Assembly: GCA_017413105.1 (NCBI GenBank)
Contig: JAFPVA010000204.1
Location: 1 to 64,000 of the forward strand
Direction: 5' to 3'
Source of the DNA: Butyrivibrio sp.
Lineage (GTDB): Bacteria > Bacillota > Clostridia > Lachnospirales > Lachnospiraceae
Length of the DNA stretch: 64,000 nucleotides
Positions 28,653 to 39,065 of the stretch are shown here, piece after piece. A program made the position numbers and the translations under genes. The notes under the pieces are model-generated. The model was not told the origin of the DNA. It did not search any database and saw only the letters and a program-made list of their open reading frames with translations. The first letter of the stretch is position 1. Every line of letters begins with the position of its first letter.

Positions 28653-28880
28653 TTAGTACCCCCCAAATTCATCAACAAGAATTCGTAACCTCTCATAATG
28701 AGATGCTTACTTCTATTTTATCGAAATATTATTACAATATGGTTATGTTTTCGTAAAATTTTATAGACTTTTAATATTTTAGACGACATACATCCTCCCC
28801 CACATCCGCAAAGAACTTTTATCACAATATATGATATAATTATTCCATATTATGATAACCACAAAGGATATTTACTCCAG

Positions 28881-29264
28881 ATGAAAGAAGATAAACCACA
28901 AAAAGAAAAGTTACATAAGAGTTTTGGCTATGCTTTTGAAGGCGTTATCAACACCATTCTTCACGAACGAAATATGCAGATACACTGCTGCGTGACCATT
29001 CTGGTTGTAATATTTGGCTTCATCCTGCGTATTTCTATGATTGAATGGATGATATGTCTGATACTATTTGCGTTAGTACTCAGCCTTGAACTGGTAAATA
29101 CCGCATTAGAGGCTGTTGTTGATCTGGCAACTTCAGAGAGAAAGCCCCTTGCAAAAAAGGCCAAGGACGCAGCGGCCGGGGCGGTCCTCATAAGTGCCAT
29201 TATAGCCGCCATTCTTGGAAGCATTATTTTTTTCCCAAAGCTATGGATTATATTTTTTCCATAA
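28881..29264 (+). CDS. dgkA: Diacylglycerol kinase / undecaprenol kinase (DgkA family)
   Basis: The 127-residue membrane protein has an N-terminal amphipathic helix, three hydrophobic segments and the family core ELVNTALEAVVDL and AKDAAAGAVLISA. In Gram-positive bacteria this family usually phosphorylates undecaprenol for cell-wall lipid recycling. It is the first gene of a group followed by the phasin-like and UbiB-family genes. The ribosome site (AAAGGA) lies rather far from the ATG. A TATAAT at 28835-28840 may be its -10. Confidence 0.88.
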   Translation: MKEDKPQKEKLHKSFGYAFEGVINTILHERNMQIHCCVTILVVIFGFILRISMIEWMICLILFALVLSLELVNTALEAVVDLATSERKPLAKKAKDAAAGAVLISAIIAAILGSIIFFPKLWIIFFP

Positions 29265-29296
29265 TAAATCACACTAATTATCAAGGAGGAACAATC

Positions 29297-29587
29297 ATGG
29301 ATAACAGTTTGACAGATGGACTTAAAAAGATACTGCTCGCAGGAGTTGGTGCAGTGGCTCTTACTGTTGAGAAGGCGGAAGAGATACTGGATGACATGGT
29401 TGAAAAGGGCGAGATAACTGTTGATCAGGGAAAGGCTCTTAACAGTGAATTAAAGCGCACAATAAAAGAGAATCCTATCGTAAAGAGTAACGATAGCAAG
29501 GACCTTTCAAAGGTTGTCGAAGGCTTGTCCAAGGATGAACTGTCAAAGCTTAAAGAACTTATTGCTGAAGCTGAAAACAAGGAATGA
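29297..29587 (+). CDS. Phasin-like small helical protein
   Basis: The 96-residue product begins MDNSLTDGLKKILLAGVGAV, followed by helical, charged sequence (TVEKAEEILDDMVEKGEITV) like the phasin/PHA-granule-associated family often found beside UbiB-like kinases. The C-terminal half is a Lys/Glu coiled coil. The start at 29297 is supported by AAGGAGGAACAATC; the longer reading would overlap dgkA. No polyhydroxyalkanoate genes are present, so the name describes similarity only. It ends 6 bases before the kinase-like gene. Confidence 0.75.
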   Translation: MDNSLTDGLKKILLAGVGAVALTVEKAEEILDDMVEKGEITVDQGKALNSELKRTIKENPIVKSNDSKDLSKVVEGLSKDELSKLKELIAEAENKE

Positions 29588-29593
29588 TGATAT

Positions 29594-31324
29594 ATGCCTG
29601 ATTTGACGGATCTTGTAGGTACTGTTAGAAAAATGGCCAAAGCTCAGACCGACAAGGAAGCTGAAAACACCGAAGACTCCACCCCAAATGACAGCAATAA
29701 TGCTGACAGAAAAAAAGCGGAGGACAGCGAAAGATTCAGGGAAATACGCGCCGTTCTTGCAAAAAATAAAATAACAAGAGGTGTTTCTCCTGAAAAGCTC
29801 CGCATAATCCTTGAGGAACTGGGTCCGACCTATATAAAGCTCGGGCAGATAATGTCTATGCACTCTGACATTCTGCCGGGGCCTTATTGTGCTGAGCTCG
29901 CAAAGCTCAACTATGACGTACCTCCTATGCCATTTTCAGAGGTAATAGAGGTCATCGAAGATTCCTATGGATGTCCCTACACAGATATATTCGAGTGGAT
30001 AGATAAAAAGACCCTTGGATCAGCCTCAATTGCTCAGGTTCACAGGGCAACACTTAAAGCCCCCACTGAAAGCGGGCAAAAAGACGTCATCGTAAAAGTC
30101 CAAAGAAAAGGCGTATATGAGGTTATGTCCAAGGACATAAGTCTTCTGAGAAGACTCGTAAAGCTCATGCCTCCTGTAGGTGACCTTAAGAACATCATAG
30201 ACCTTGATATGGTCATTGATGAAATGTGGGCTGTTGCCAAGGAAGAGATGGACTTCTTTAAAGAAGCCCGCAATATGGCAGAATTTGCCCGAAATAACCG
30301 GGATGTTAAGTATGTAGGGTGTCCCAAGATGTTCATAGAACATACAACGGACAAAGTCCTTGTCATGGAATATATTGGTGGTTGCGCCATAGATGACGTC
30401 GAATATCTGACCGCAAATGGCTACGATCTGGATGAAATCGGAAGAAAATTTGTCAACAATTTCATCAAACAGGTCATGGATGACGGTTTTTTCCATGCAG
30501 ATCCTCATCCGGGCAATGTAAAGGTCCTTGACGGCAAGATCATCTGGATAGATATGGGCATGATGGGAAGGCTTTCTGACAAGGACAGAAGGCTGATGGT
30601 CAGAGGCATTCGCAGTATCGCCATGCATGATATCCAGGCTACAGTAAATGCTGTTATTGACCTGGGAGAAATACACGGGACTCCTGATAGGAACAAGCTA
30701 TACAATGATATTAAGGGATTCCTTGACCAATATGGCTCCACTTCCTTTGGAAGTCTTGATATCGCAGCAGCGCTCCAGTGCCTGATGGATATAATGAAAG
30801 ATAATGGTATTGCTCTGCCTCATGGTATGACCATGCTCTGCAGAGGTCTTGCACACATGCAGGGAGTTTTGGCAACCATAAGTCCTGAGGTCAACATGCT
30901 GGATATTGCCACCTCAAGAATAACGGATGATTTTATTGAAAACATGGATATTAGATCCGAAATTTTGAAATATGGCAGAGCATTTTACAGAGCAGCGGAC
31001 AGAGGAATAGAGATTCCAGCTTTGACCAGTCAGGTAATGAAGGAATATCTTGCAGGTCAGAGCAAGGTAAATATTACGCTGGTTTCATCAAAAAAACTGG
31101 ATGAACTCATTTATTCATCTATCAGAAACGTTGTTATTGGTCTGGGAGTAGCAGCACTTCTTGTGGCTTCCAGCATAATGTGCACCACACAGATGGAGCC
31201 AAAGATTTGGGGAATTCCTCTTCTTGGCGCAATTGGCTATCTTGTAGCTGTATCAGTCAGCGGCTTCCTTATAATAAGGAATATAGCCCTCAAGATTTTG
31301 GCAAGACGCAAGAAAAAGCGGTGA
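29594..31324 (+). CDS. UbiB/ABC1/AarF-family atypical kinase
   Basis: The 576-residue protein has the ABC1/UbiB signatures: the KxGQ motif in GPTYIKLGQIMSMHSDILP (near residue 80), the Ala-rich loop GSASIAQVHRA, a lysine in VIVKVQRKG, the catalytic FFHADPHPGNV and the metal motif WIDMGMMGR. Two C-terminal hydrophobic segments (about 510-565) anchor it to the membrane. Family members have atypical kinase or ATPase activity in lipid or quinone metabolism. An anaerobe without ubiquinone must use it for something else, perhaps lipid homeostasis with the neighbouring dgkA. It follows the phasin-like gene directly. Confidence 0.88.
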   Translation: MPDLTDLVGTVRKMAKAQTDKEAENTEDSTPNDSNNADRKKAEDSERFREIRAVLAKNKITRGVSPEKLRIILEELGPTYIKLGQIMSMHSDILPGPYCAELAKLNYDVPPMPFSEVIEVIEDSYGCPYTDIFEWIDKKTLGSASIAQVHRATLKAPTESGQKDVIVKVQRKGVYEVMSKDISLLRRLVKLMPPVGDLKNIIDLDMVIDEMWAVAKEEMDFFKEARNMAEFARNNRDVKYVGCPKMFIEHTTDKVLVMEYIGGCAIDDVEYLTANGYDLDEIGRKFVNNFIKQVMDDGFFHADPHPGNVKVLDGKIIWIDMGMMGRLSDKDRRLMVRGIRSIAMHDIQATVNAVIDLGEIHGTPDRNKLYNDIKGFLDQYGSTSFGSLDIAAALQCLMDIMKDNGIALPHGMTMLCRGLAHMQGVLATISPEVNMLDIATSRITDDFIENMDIRSEILKYGRAFYRAADRGIEIPALTSQVMKEYLAGQSKVNITLVSSKKLDELIYSSIRNVVIGLGVAALLVASSIMCTTQMEPKIWGIPLLGAIGYLVAVSVSGFLIIRNIALKILARRKKKR

Positions 31325-31374
31325 TTCTGTGCTACAATACAGAGAAAAGCTAATGACAAAAGAAGGAAAACAAC

Positions 31375-31938
31375 ATGAATTTAAAGGAAATCGAAGCCCA
31401 GAGTCGTACTGCTGTATTGGAGATATTAAAAGAAGCCAGACTATCTAAGGGATCCATATTCGTTATTGGATGCTCTTCCAGCGAAATTCTCGGAGACCAG
31501 ATAGGTACTGCCACAAATCTTGATTCCGCTGAAGCCGTTTTTAACGGAATTATACCTGTATTAAAGGAGCAGGGTATTTTCCCGGCAATCCAGTGCTGTG
31601 AACACTTAAACAGAGCTTTAGTTGTTGAAAGAAATATCCTGCAAAAATATGATTTTGAGCAGGTAAACGCCATTCCACAGCCCAACCACGCCGGAGGTGC
31701 TCTGGCTACCGTGGCTTACCAGAGGTTTGATGATCCAATCCTCGTAGAATCCATAAATAGCAAGGCTGATGCCGGGATCGACATCGGCGGTACCATGATA
31801 GGCATGCACATGCACAGCGTAGTAGTTCCCATGCGCATTTCCTTGAGAAAAATAGGAGAAGCTCCTATCATCTGTGCCAGACACAGGCCCAAATATGTAG
31901 GCGGTCAAAGAGCAATCTATGACGAAGCTTTGATGTAA
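31375..31938 (+). CDS. YwlG/TIGR01440-family conserved protein
   Basis: The 187-residue cytoplasmic protein matches the YwlG (DUF436) family throughout, including FVIGCSSSEILGDQIGTATN, QCCEHLNRALV, IPQPNHAGGALATVAYQ and the closing DAGIDIGGTMIGMHMH-VVPMR block. The family's function is not established, although its conserved Cys/His/Asp residues suggest catalysis or metal binding. AGAAGGAAAACAAC precedes the ATG. It follows the UbiB-family gene by 50 bases and may share its transcript; a TACAAT at about 31333 could be a local -10. A terminator follows it. Confidence 0.85.
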   Translation: MNLKEIEAQSRTAVLEILKEARLSKGSIFVIGCSSSEILGDQIGTATNLDSAEAVFNGIIPVLKEQGIFPAIQCCEHLNRALVVERNILQKYDFEQVNAIPQPNHAGGALATVAYQRFDDPILVESINSKADAGIDIGGTMIGMHMHSVVVPMRISLRKIGEAPIICARHRPKYVGGQRAIYDEALM

Positions 31939-31976
31939 AAAAGAAGACCATTCCGAACAGGAATTGGTCTTCTCTT
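31939..31976. terminator. Bidirectional intrinsic terminator
   Basis: AGAAGACCATTCC and GGAATTGGTCTTCT pair with one bulged base around a GAACA loop. A-rich and T-rich flanks serve the YwlG-family gene and the convergent GH115 gene. Confidence 0.82.
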
Positions 31977-31979
31977 TAA

Positions 31980-34118
31980 TTACGCCTTCATCAGTTCAAA
32001 TATCTCATCGTCAGATAAATGTTCCTTTATCCTAAGGATCAGATGTACTTTATCTCCACCGGCATCCTGCTGGAAATGTCTCTGCCACTTGTAAAAATGT
32101 GGCCCGTCTCCGAGGATTCTTAAGTACGACATAAGGCTTCCTGCAACATAAGCAGATTGCTTAATATCAGCTTCGCAGTCATTTTTATAAAAGTTCTGCC
32201 AGATTCCCTGTTCATGGCTCCGCATGATCTTATAACCGTTAGAAAAAGCTTCTTTTGCAAGTCCTGCTTCGTAAAATGCAGAAATATAGTCAATATTCTT
32301 ACTCTCTCCGGTCTCTTCCAAAGCCCCTATAAAACTATTCCTGCTATCTCCGCCACAGAGGCATATCTCAAGCGCTCTGCATATATGGAATGCGCCAAGA
32401 TAACTGTAATACAGGTACTTAACCTGGCATATAAGATTATCCTCAAGTTGCTGCGAAAGGGCCTTTCCATTTGTGTAGCTTTCATTTTCAAGGACCGCTT
32501 TCACATTTTTACATTTCTGCAGATAATCTTCGTAATTCTTTACCCCTTCCAGGTACTTGACGGTATGCCATTTTACCTGGTCCGAGAGACTGTCTGCCTT
32601 AATGAGCCAGTTCAACTCATTAGTCTTCTTTGTTTTTTCAGGTGCTTCTTTGTCAAAAGAGGAAATGAACTGACTTGCAAGGATTCTGGCACCATGATTT
32701 GAAAACTGTTCTCCTGCGTGGTCATCTTCATTAGGTCCGTACTTAACGGAGCACAAGGGCCATAGTCTGTACAATTCCGCAATATCACTTGCTATTTTAA
32801 CATCCTCTGACCTATAGTATTTTTCGCAATAGTCCTCCGTAAATCCATCTGCTGTTTCTTTTGCCTTAGCCTCGTCCATTTCAGGACAGATTTCTCCCCT
32901 CCATATCCTTGCTATAAGATCAAGATAATAAGTATGAGGTTTCACATTTGAACAATTGATGATCCAAAAATCATCAGCACCCCTGTCAAAAACCTCTGCA
33001 AGCTGTCTTATGACAAATTCCGGTGAATTGGGCAGCATGGTCATCATCGCTGCAGCCTGAAGATCGTAAAAAGATGCGTGATAATATATTCCGTGGGAGC
33101 TTTTGTCCTCTTTTTCCGGAAGAGCAGGCACTCTCGGATTATGATTATTCTGCCTTCTTGAAACCATCTTTCCAAAGCCATTATCGGCCCATATCTTTAT
33201 TACATCTTCGGGAATTGACAAAAAGCCGTCTCTATAAAGCTCCATTATTTCTCCGTAAAGGTTCATGCAGCAAACAGCCTCTTTGTCCTGCTCTTTTATC
33301 ATATTGTACTGTTCCAGCATCAGGTCGCTCACAAGCTTTCCCCTGGCCTCCTGCGTATTATAAGCAGGATCATCAACCCAAAACGGCCTGTCCCCCTGAC
33401 CTCTGAAGCCAATATTCCAGATGACCTTCACATCCTTTTGGTCTTCAATTGCCTCTCTCCATAGCCCTCTGAAAAGATCCGAATGCTTATCAAAAGATGC
33501 CTCCAGCTCCGGATAGGCTCTTGCAAACATTCTGGCGCCCATGGGCTCTGCATGATGATGGGTTATCCATAGTCCATAGTCTGCAGCCAATTTCATATAT
33601 TTGTGCGCATTAAAATCCGTCCCGGGTATAGTCATATTGCCGCCGCATCGCAGCAGCGCCTCAAATGCCATCTCCCAGGGCATATTATCGCTGTCTTTCT
33701 TTTTCCAGCCGTCGAACAGCACCTCGTCATTTATGAACCAGCCGCGGTATTTAACCTTAAAAGGCTTAGATTCATAAAAATAGTCCTCCGGAACTTCAAA
33801 TCCTTCCAGTTTTTCTAAAACCTGCTCGTTCCAAAACCAGAACTCATTTACTCCAAGGAAGTACTTGCTCACATGATATATGCCATATATAAGCCCCAAG
33901 TCCTCTGAAGCAGAAATCATAATGCTGTCATTATCGGGAATTTTAACGGTAAAACACTCTGCCGGGATACTCTCATCCACATTCAAATATATGTCTCTTC
34001 CCTTTTTATTCGATTCCAGACAGACATTTTGAATATCTCTTTCAAATGCCTTAACAGCTTTCTGCACGGGTACAGATATATTGATATCGTATGTTATTCT
34101 AGAGTTATTGGTGATCAT
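31980..34118 (-). CDS. Glycoside hydrolase family 115 (alpha-glucuronidase type)
   Basis: The 712-residue protein shows the GH115 pattern: an N-terminal alpha/beta domain (IMISASEDLGLIYGIYHVSKY), FKVKYRGWFINDEV, the barrel segment GLWITHHHAEPMGARMFA and the later NIGFRGQGDRPFW. Known members remove 4-O-methyl-glucuronic acid from internal xylose of glucuronoxylan. There is no signal peptide, so it would act on imported xylo-oligosaccharides, complementing the lipoprotein xylanase at 11-13 kb. GAGGGAA precedes the ATG. It is monocistronic. Its C-terminal part is shorter than in some secreted members. Confidence 0.9.
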   Translation of the reverse strand: MITNNSRITYDINISVPVQKAVKAFERDIQNVCLESNKKGRDIYLNVDESIPAECFTVKIPDNDSIMISASEDLGLIYGIYHVSKYFLGVNEFWFWNEQVLEKLEGFEVPEDYFYESKPFKVKYRGWFINDEVLFDGWKKKDSDNMPWEMAFEALLRCGGNMTIPGTDFNAHKYMKLAADYGLWITHHHAEPMGARMFARAYPELEASFDKHSDLFRGLWREAIEDQKDVKVIWNIGFRGQGDRPFWVDDPAYNTQEARGKLVSDLMLEQYNMIKEQDKEAVCCMNLYGEIMELYRDGFLSIPEDVIKIWADNGFGKMVSRRQNNHNPRVPALPEKEDKSSHGIYYHASFYDLQAAAMMTMLPNSPEFVIRQLAEVFDRGADDFWIINCSNVKPHTYYLDLIARIWRGEICPEMDEAKAKETADGFTEDYCEKYYRSEDVKIASDIAELYRLWPLCSVKYGPNEDDHAGEQFSNHGARILASQFISSFDKEAPEKTKKTNELNWLIKADSLSDQVKWHTVKYLEGVKNYEDYLQKCKNVKAVLENESYTNGKALSQQLEDNLICQVKYLYYSYLGAFHICRALEICLCGGDSRNSFIGALEETGESKNIDYISAFYEAGLAKEAFSNGYKIMRSHEQGIWQNFYKNDCEADIKQSAYVAGSLMSYLRILGDGPHFYKWQRHFQQDAGGDKVHLILRIKEHLSDDEIFELMKA

Positions 34119-34276
34119 AACGTTCCCTCGCTTAATTCACTCTTTTTCCTATATATCTATGATAATAGACTTTCCTGTATTGCGCCATATTTATCATCTT
34201 GATATTATTTAGACTTTTTTAATTTAACATATTCAATTTATTGGACGATAATATATATGCGGTTTATCAACAATAA

Positions 34277-34298
34277 TATTGCCCTGTTATGGGCAATA
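34277..34298. promoter_or_regulatory. Inverted repeat before the solute-binding lipoprotein gene
   Basis: TATTGCCC and GGGCAATA form a perfect 8-bp inverted repeat around TGTTAT, ending 10 bases before the ribosome site of the lipoprotein gene. It could be an operator or a leader hairpin; the sequence alone does not decide. Confidence 0.5.
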
Positions 34299-34323
34299 AA
34301 TACTTATGGAAAGGGTCGATGAG

Positions 34324-35625
34324 ATGAAAAAGATTACTGTTTTCTACCTCATAGCAACGCTTCTTGCCTTATCAATTCTCAGTGGCTGTGGAAAGGTAGA
34401 CGAAGGAACAACTGAAGAAGCATCTACATTCTCCGGAACCATCCGGGTCCTGAACATCAAAAGCGAAGTAAGCGAGCAGATGAGTGCCCTTGCTAAGCAA
34501 TATCAAAAAGAAACCGGAATAGCTGTAGAAATAATGGATGTTCCAGCGGGTGTAGATGCTCAGGCCACCTTAAAAGGATATTATCTGTCAGATCAGATGC
34601 CTGACATCATCGCCTGCGAAGCTTCAGGTTTCTCAAACTGGGAAGGTCTTTTGGTTGATTTAAGTGATCAGGGCTGGGCTTCAAGGACAGATGCCGCATA
34701 TATTGATAGTACCTATGGAACACTTGGATTCCCTTATACCACAGAGGCCATCGGTTTTGCTTATAACGCAAACATTCTTGAGAAATGCGGAGTAGATCCC
34801 TCTTCCATAACTGGTCCCGCCTCCATGAAAGCAGCTTTTGAAGCGATAGAAGCAAAAAAGAGCGAACTTGGTCTTAAGGCTGTTGTCGGATACTGTTCTG
34901 AGCCTGAAAACCTTGGCTGGTCCAGCGGAAACCATATATTCGGAGCGTATCTTGATTCCGGACTCTCCAGATCTGATACAACCTACATTGACCTTCTAAA
35001 TAACGGCGGAACCCTGGATGAATCCAGATTTGGCAACTACGCAGAGATGATAGGTCTTTTCATACAGTATTCCGACCCGGAACTTGTAATAGACGGAACC
35101 TACAATGATCAGGTTCTTAATTTTGCATCAGGAAAATACGCCTTTATAACACAGGGTTCCTGGATAGGCGCTACACTTACCGGCGATGATTCCGAAGCCT
35201 ACAGTAAGGCCGGAAATTTTGCAGTAGGTATGGTACCTTACGCCTTTGAGGACGGAATGGATACGATCCTTACCAGTGCGCCCTCCTGGTGGGCAGTATC
35301 AAAAGAGGGACATGTCGAGGAAGCAAAGGCTTTTCTCCAATGGTGTTCTGAAGATTCCGGCCAGCAGATACTGGTCCAGAACGCCGGTTTCATCAGTCCT
35401 TTTAAGGACTGCAAATATGTAGCCTCCGATCCATTCGCACAGGTTATTTCCGATTATATCTCAGCCGGAAAGACCTCCAGCTGGCATTGGATGGACATGC
35501 CGGAAAATCTGGGACAAAAAGGAATTGCCTTTGCCTTCCAGAAATTCGCATCGGGAGAGCTTGATGCTGCAGGCTTCTTAAAGGAAGTACAGAAGATCAC
35601 CAAAGACTGGTATTCAAAATTATAA
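34324..35625 (+). CDS. Extracellular solute-binding lipoprotein (family 1, sugar type)
   Basis: The 433-residue protein has a lipoprotein signal (LLALSILSGCGK) and an extracellular solute-binding family 1 fold: DMPAD-like PDIIACEASGFSNW, LGFPYTTEAIGFAYNANIL, and WWAVSKEGHVEEAKAFLQWC. It binds a sugar or oligosaccharide outside the membrane. The start at 34324 is preferred because GGAAAGGG lies 8 bases upstream, inside the longer frame. The next gene, 17 bases on, encodes a chemoreceptor, not a permease. This suggests that the lipoprotein may deliver ligand to that receptor. Confidence 0.87.
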   Translation: MKKITVFYLIATLLALSILSGCGKVDEGTTEEASTFSGTIRVLNIKSEVSEQMSALAKQYQKETGIAVEIMDVPAGVDAQATLKGYYLSDQMPDIIACEASGFSNWEGLLVDLSDQGWASRTDAAYIDSTYGTLGFPYTTEAIGFAYNANILEKCGVDPSSITGPASMKAAFEAIEAKKSELGLKAVVGYCSEPENLGWSSGNHIFGAYLDSGLSRSDTTYIDLLNNGGTLDESRFGNYAEMIGLFIQYSDPELVIDGTYNDQVLNFASGKYAFITQGSWIGATLTGDDSEAYSKAGNFAVGMVPYAFEDGMDTILTSAPSWWAVSKEGHVEEAKAFLQWCSEDSGQQILVQNAGFISPFKDCKYVASDPFAQVISDYISAGKTSSWHWMDMPENLGQKGIAFAFQKFASGELDAAGFLKEVQKITKDWYSKL

Positions 35626-35642
35626 GAAAGGAGGCAGATTAG

Positions 35643-37406
35643 ATGAAAGATAATAGTTTAGTAAAAGTAAGTAAAAAAGATTCCATTCTGTTTCAGCTGT
35701 CCTCCTTGAACCTTCTGATGCTTGTTGCATTCGTTGCGGTTATGGCCATGATAATGATGTCTATGAAAACATCAACAGGAAGCAGTATCTCCATGTTTAA
35801 TTCCATGATGACCCTGACTAACCACGAAGCGAATTTAAAATCAGATGTTATGAATCTCTATGATCAGGTCACAGGCTATGTTTCTGCCAGTGCCGTTGAG
35901 ACAAAGGAGGCTCTTTTGCCTCAGATTGAAGTGGCAAAAAAGGCTGTGGAAACAGATATTTCAGACCTATACAGTGATTATGCCACTTCAGATAATACAA
36001 AGGTAACAGAACAGCTGGATGAGATCTCTGCTCAATACAAGAGGCTACTTGCTCTTATCGATTCTGCCATAGCAAAATGCGATGCCGGCGATCAATCCTC
36101 TGCCTACACTATCCTTTTTGATAAAGCAGAGATCCAGAAAATAGCAATTTTCCATTCATCAAAAGTTTTGGATGAGGCAATTTCAGATTCTGCAACGGTC
36201 ACCACAAACCAGATGAATGCGCTATTACAGAGCGGCAATGTAACTGCTATGATCGGCACTATAGTCATTCTGCTTCTCATTGTTGTTAACTTCCTTATAA
36301 GTTACAAGAATATCGTACGAAAGATCCGCTCTATCAGTGATGAAGTAAACACTATGATAACAAATATCGAACAGGGAAAGGGCGATCTTACAGCAAGGAT
36401 TACCACCAGGACCAAATCCGAGCTTTTATTTATTACTACGGGAATCAACCACTTTATCGAAACCCTGCAGGGCATCATGAGAGATGTAAAAAATGGTTCT
36501 ACAGTGCTGACAAGTGCTTCGGAGGAGGTAGCTTCCCAGCTTCGAATAGCCGATGATAGTGTAACCAACACTTCTGCTGCATTAGAAGAACTATCTGCGA
36601 ATATGGAGACTCTTTCAGGCACGGTTGCATCCATAAATGACCGCGTCGAAGATGTAAGAGCTGCATCCCAGGATATCACAAATCAGGCAATGTCAGGTAC
36701 CGATACTGCAATTGCTATCAAACAGGAAGCATTAGACCTGAAGAAGCGCGTAACAGAGAAAAAAGCTGAGGCAGGCGATCAGGTTGCCCAGCTCTCAGCT
36801 ACTCTTTCCAAATCAGTTCAGGATTCCGAACAGGTAAGCCAGATCAATGAACTTACAAACGTAATCCTTGATATTGCAAAACGCACGAACCTTCTTGCCC
36901 TTAACGCTTCAATTGAGGCTGCAAGAGCCGGTGAAGCAGGAAAGGGATTTTCCGTAGTTGCTACAGAGATCAGTTCTCTTGCCGATAACAGCCGTGAAAC
37001 CGCCGCAAACATCCAGGTTATCAGTACACAGGTTACAGAAGCCGTTAACAGGCTTGCAAAGAATGCCCAGGATGCCCTGGATTTCATCAACGGAACTGTT
37101 CTTGGGGATTATGATGAATTTGTTACCACCGGAGAAAAGTACGAGCATACTGCCGATATCATGGATGAGATGCTCCATGAATTCGATAATAAGGCCGAAA
37201 ATCTCAACTCCATCATGACCGAGATGGTTGATTCCGTTCAGATGATCACAGACTCTATTAAAGAGAGTTCTATTGCCATCTCCTCTTCAGCAGAGAACTC
37301 CTCAGAGATTGTCGGTGGTATCAAGAAGATATCCCAGGCCATCGGTAAAAACAATGAGATTACTGAGCAGCTTAGCGATACTACTCAGAAATTCACGTCT
37401 CTGTAA
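35643..37406 (+). CDS. Methyl-accepting chemotaxis protein
   Basis: The 587-residue receptor has a first membrane segment (about 20-42), an extracellular four-helix sensor (about 43-200), a second membrane segment (about 203-222), a HAMP-like region and a long cytoplasmic signalling coil. The conserved hairpin tip reads [18 protein letters not shown] and [18 protein letters not shown]. It would couple a ligand signal to CheA/CheW; no che genes are adjacent. It sits 17 bases after a solute-binding lipoprotein with GAAAGGAGGC as ribosome site. Its 3' end overlaps the convergent acyl-CoA synthetase gene by 22 bases. Confidence 0.92.
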   Translation: MKDNSLVKVSKKDSILFQLSSLNLLMLVAFVAVMAMIMMSMKTSTGSSISMFNSMMTLTNHEANLKSDVMNLYDQVTGYVSASAVETKEALLPQIEVAKKAVETDISDLYSDYATSDNTKVTEQLDEISAQYKRLLALIDSAIAKCDAGDQSSAYTILFDKAEIQKIAIFHSSKVLDEAISDSATVTTNQMNALLQSGNVTAMIGTIVILLLIVVNFLISYKNIVRKIRSISDEVNTMITNIEQGKGDLTARITTRTKSELLFITTGINHFIETLQGIMRDVKNGSTVLTSASEEVASQLRIADDSVTNTSAALEELSANMETLSGTVASINDRVEDVRAASQDITNQAMSGTDTAIAIKQEALDLKKRVTEKKAEAGDQVAQLSATLSKSVQDSEQVSQINELTNVILDIAKRTNLLALNASIEAARAGEAGKGFSVVATEISSLADNSRETAANIQVISTQVTEAVNRLAKNAQDALDFINGTVLGDYDEFVTTGEKYEHTADIMDEMLHEFDNKAENLNSIMTEMVDSVQMITDSIKESSIAISSSAENSSEIVGGIKKISQAIGKNNEITEQLSDTTQKFTSL

Positions 37407-39040
37407 TCAGCCTCACGAATCTTTGCCCGGCTTATCTTGCCGGTTGTGGTCCGTGGAAGGTCATTGACGAACTTTACAATTCTGGGGTACTTATAAATTG
37501 CGGCTCTCTTCTTCACGTATTCCTGAAGTTCTGTAGCCAGCTTATTATCCGGTGTATATTCTCCCGAAAGGATAACACTGGCCTTTACAAGGGCTCCCCT
37601 TGTCTTTGATGGATAAGCGGTTACCGCACACTCAAGCACCGCCGGGTGACACATTAAAATGTCTTCCACCTCGGAGGGGCCGATGCGGTAGCCGCTTGAT
37701 TTTATTACATCATCACTGCGACCTGCAAAGAAAAAGGCCCCATCCGTATTCTTTTTTGCCTTATCCCTCGTATGATATACTCCACCTGCCCAGATTTTCT
37801 TATATAGCTCCTCATCTCCAAGGTACCCCTTAAAGATTCCTATAGGCACCTTTCCCTTTTCCGGGGCGATAACAATTTCTCCAACCTCTCCGTCAGGAAC
37901 TTCCCTGCCATCCTCGTCTATAATCCTTATATTGTACAGAGGTGAAGCATAGCCTATGGATCCGGCTTCCTGATTATCCGAGATGCCGGTACATATCTGA
38001 AGTGCTGTTTCCGTCTGTCCAAACCCTTCTCTGACCGATAGCCCTGTAGCTTCAGTAAACTTCTGTGAAACATCCGAAGGCATCGGCTCTCCGGCAGTTG
38101 TAACATAACAAAGGTTACTTAAATCATAGTTAGAAAGATCTTCTCTGACAAAATATTTATATATTGTCGGAGGCGCGCAGAAAGTGCTTATCTTCTCTTC
38201 TTCAATCAGTTTTAACATATCGCCGGCATAGAACTGTTCATAATCATAGACCATGATCGCACTTCCCATGAACCACTGACCGTATAGCTTTCCCCAGGCA
38301 GACTTAGCCCATCCGGAATCTGCCACTGTAAGGTGTAGGCCACCCTTTTTAACCCCATGCCAGTTCTTGGCTGTATAGATATGTGCCAATGGGTAAGAAA
38401 AGTCATGTATTACAGCCTTGGGAGCACCATTTGTACCCGAGGTAAAATAATAGAGCATACTGTCGGATACATTTGTGTCCACTCTTCTCAGGGACGGGGC
38501 ACTATTTAGAATTTGTTTATCAAAAGACGGCTTGTCCCTATAGGGTTCTCCTACCACAAGCTGTATGACATTCAAGTCTTTTATGGCATTTTCTACCCTG
38601 CTGCAAATATCATCTGCATTGACACAGATTATAAGCTTTGCCTTTGCAAGAGATGCCCTATCTCTAATATCCTCCGCAGAAACCATGTGGGAAGTGGGAA
38701 CTGCTACAGCCCCCAGTTTGTGCAGAGCAAGAACGCTTATCCAGAATTCATATCTGCGTTTAAGAAGCAGCATCACGGCGTCTCCGCGGCCAACCCCAAA
38801 GCCTCTTAACATAACAGCTGCTTTGTCTGAAAGCGCCTTAATATCAGAGAAAGTAAAGGTCGTAACCTTTCCATCAGCCGTCTTATGAACAAGGGCTCTT
38901 TCCATTGGGCATTCTATAGCCAGCCTGTCCATCACATCATAGGCAAAATTAAAACTCTCATCATAGCTGAACTTTATAGCTTTTATCTTTCCGTTTTCAT
39001 CAGGGATTTCCCTGTAATATTCCTCATAAATTTCGGACAT
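37385..39040 (-). CDS. AMP-forming acyl-CoA synthetase (medium-chain type)
   Basis: The 551-residue enzyme has the adenylate-forming motifs: [18 protein letters not shown] (phosphate loop), [10 protein letters not shown], a TRD-containing [10 protein letters not shown] segment, [19 protein letters not shown], and the C-terminal lysine motif [13 protein letters not shown]. It activates a carboxylic acid to its CoA thioester. It lies 25 bases downstream of accA on the same strand, so it is probably the last gene of the fatty-acid operon and may recycle free fatty acids. The substrate chain length is inferred from overall likeness only. AAGGA precedes the ATG. Confidence 0.88.
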   Translation of the reverse strand: MSEIYEEYYREIPDENGKIKAIKFSYDESFNFAYDVMDRLAIECPMERALVHKTADGKVTTFTFSDIKALSDKAAVMLRGFGVGRGDAVMLLLKRRYEFWISVLALHKLGAVAVPTSHMVSAEDIRDRASLAKAKLIICVNADDICSRVENAIKDLNVIQLVVGEPYRDKPSFDKQILNSAPSLRRVDTNVSDSMLYYFTSGTNGAPKAVIHDFSYPLAHIYTAKNWHGVKKGGLHLTVADSGWAKSAWGKLYGQWFMGSAIMVYDYEQFYAGDMLKLIEEEKISTFCAPPTIYKYFVREDLSNYDLSNLCYVTTAGEPMPSDVSQKFTEATGLSVREGFGQTETALQICTGISDNQEAGSIGYASPLYNIRIIDEDGREVPDGEVGEIVIAPEKGKVPIGIFKGYLGDEELYKKIWAGGVYHTRDKAKKNTDGAFFFAGRSDDVIKSSGYRIGPSEVEDILMCHPAVLECAVTAYPSKTRGALVKASVILSGEYTPDNKLATELQEYVKKRAAIYKYPRIVKFVNDLPRTTTGKISRAKIREADYRDVNF

Positions 39041-39065
39041 TTTTCTTTATCCTTTTCCAATAAAA

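Noticed and set aside
28653-28880. Possible small gene or riboswitch before dgkA
   Set aside because: No open frame with a ribosome site and no conserved leader motif seen; only a possible -10.
32157-32702. 181-residue plus-strand open frame
   Set aside because: Shadow of the GH115 gene with no independent coding evidence.
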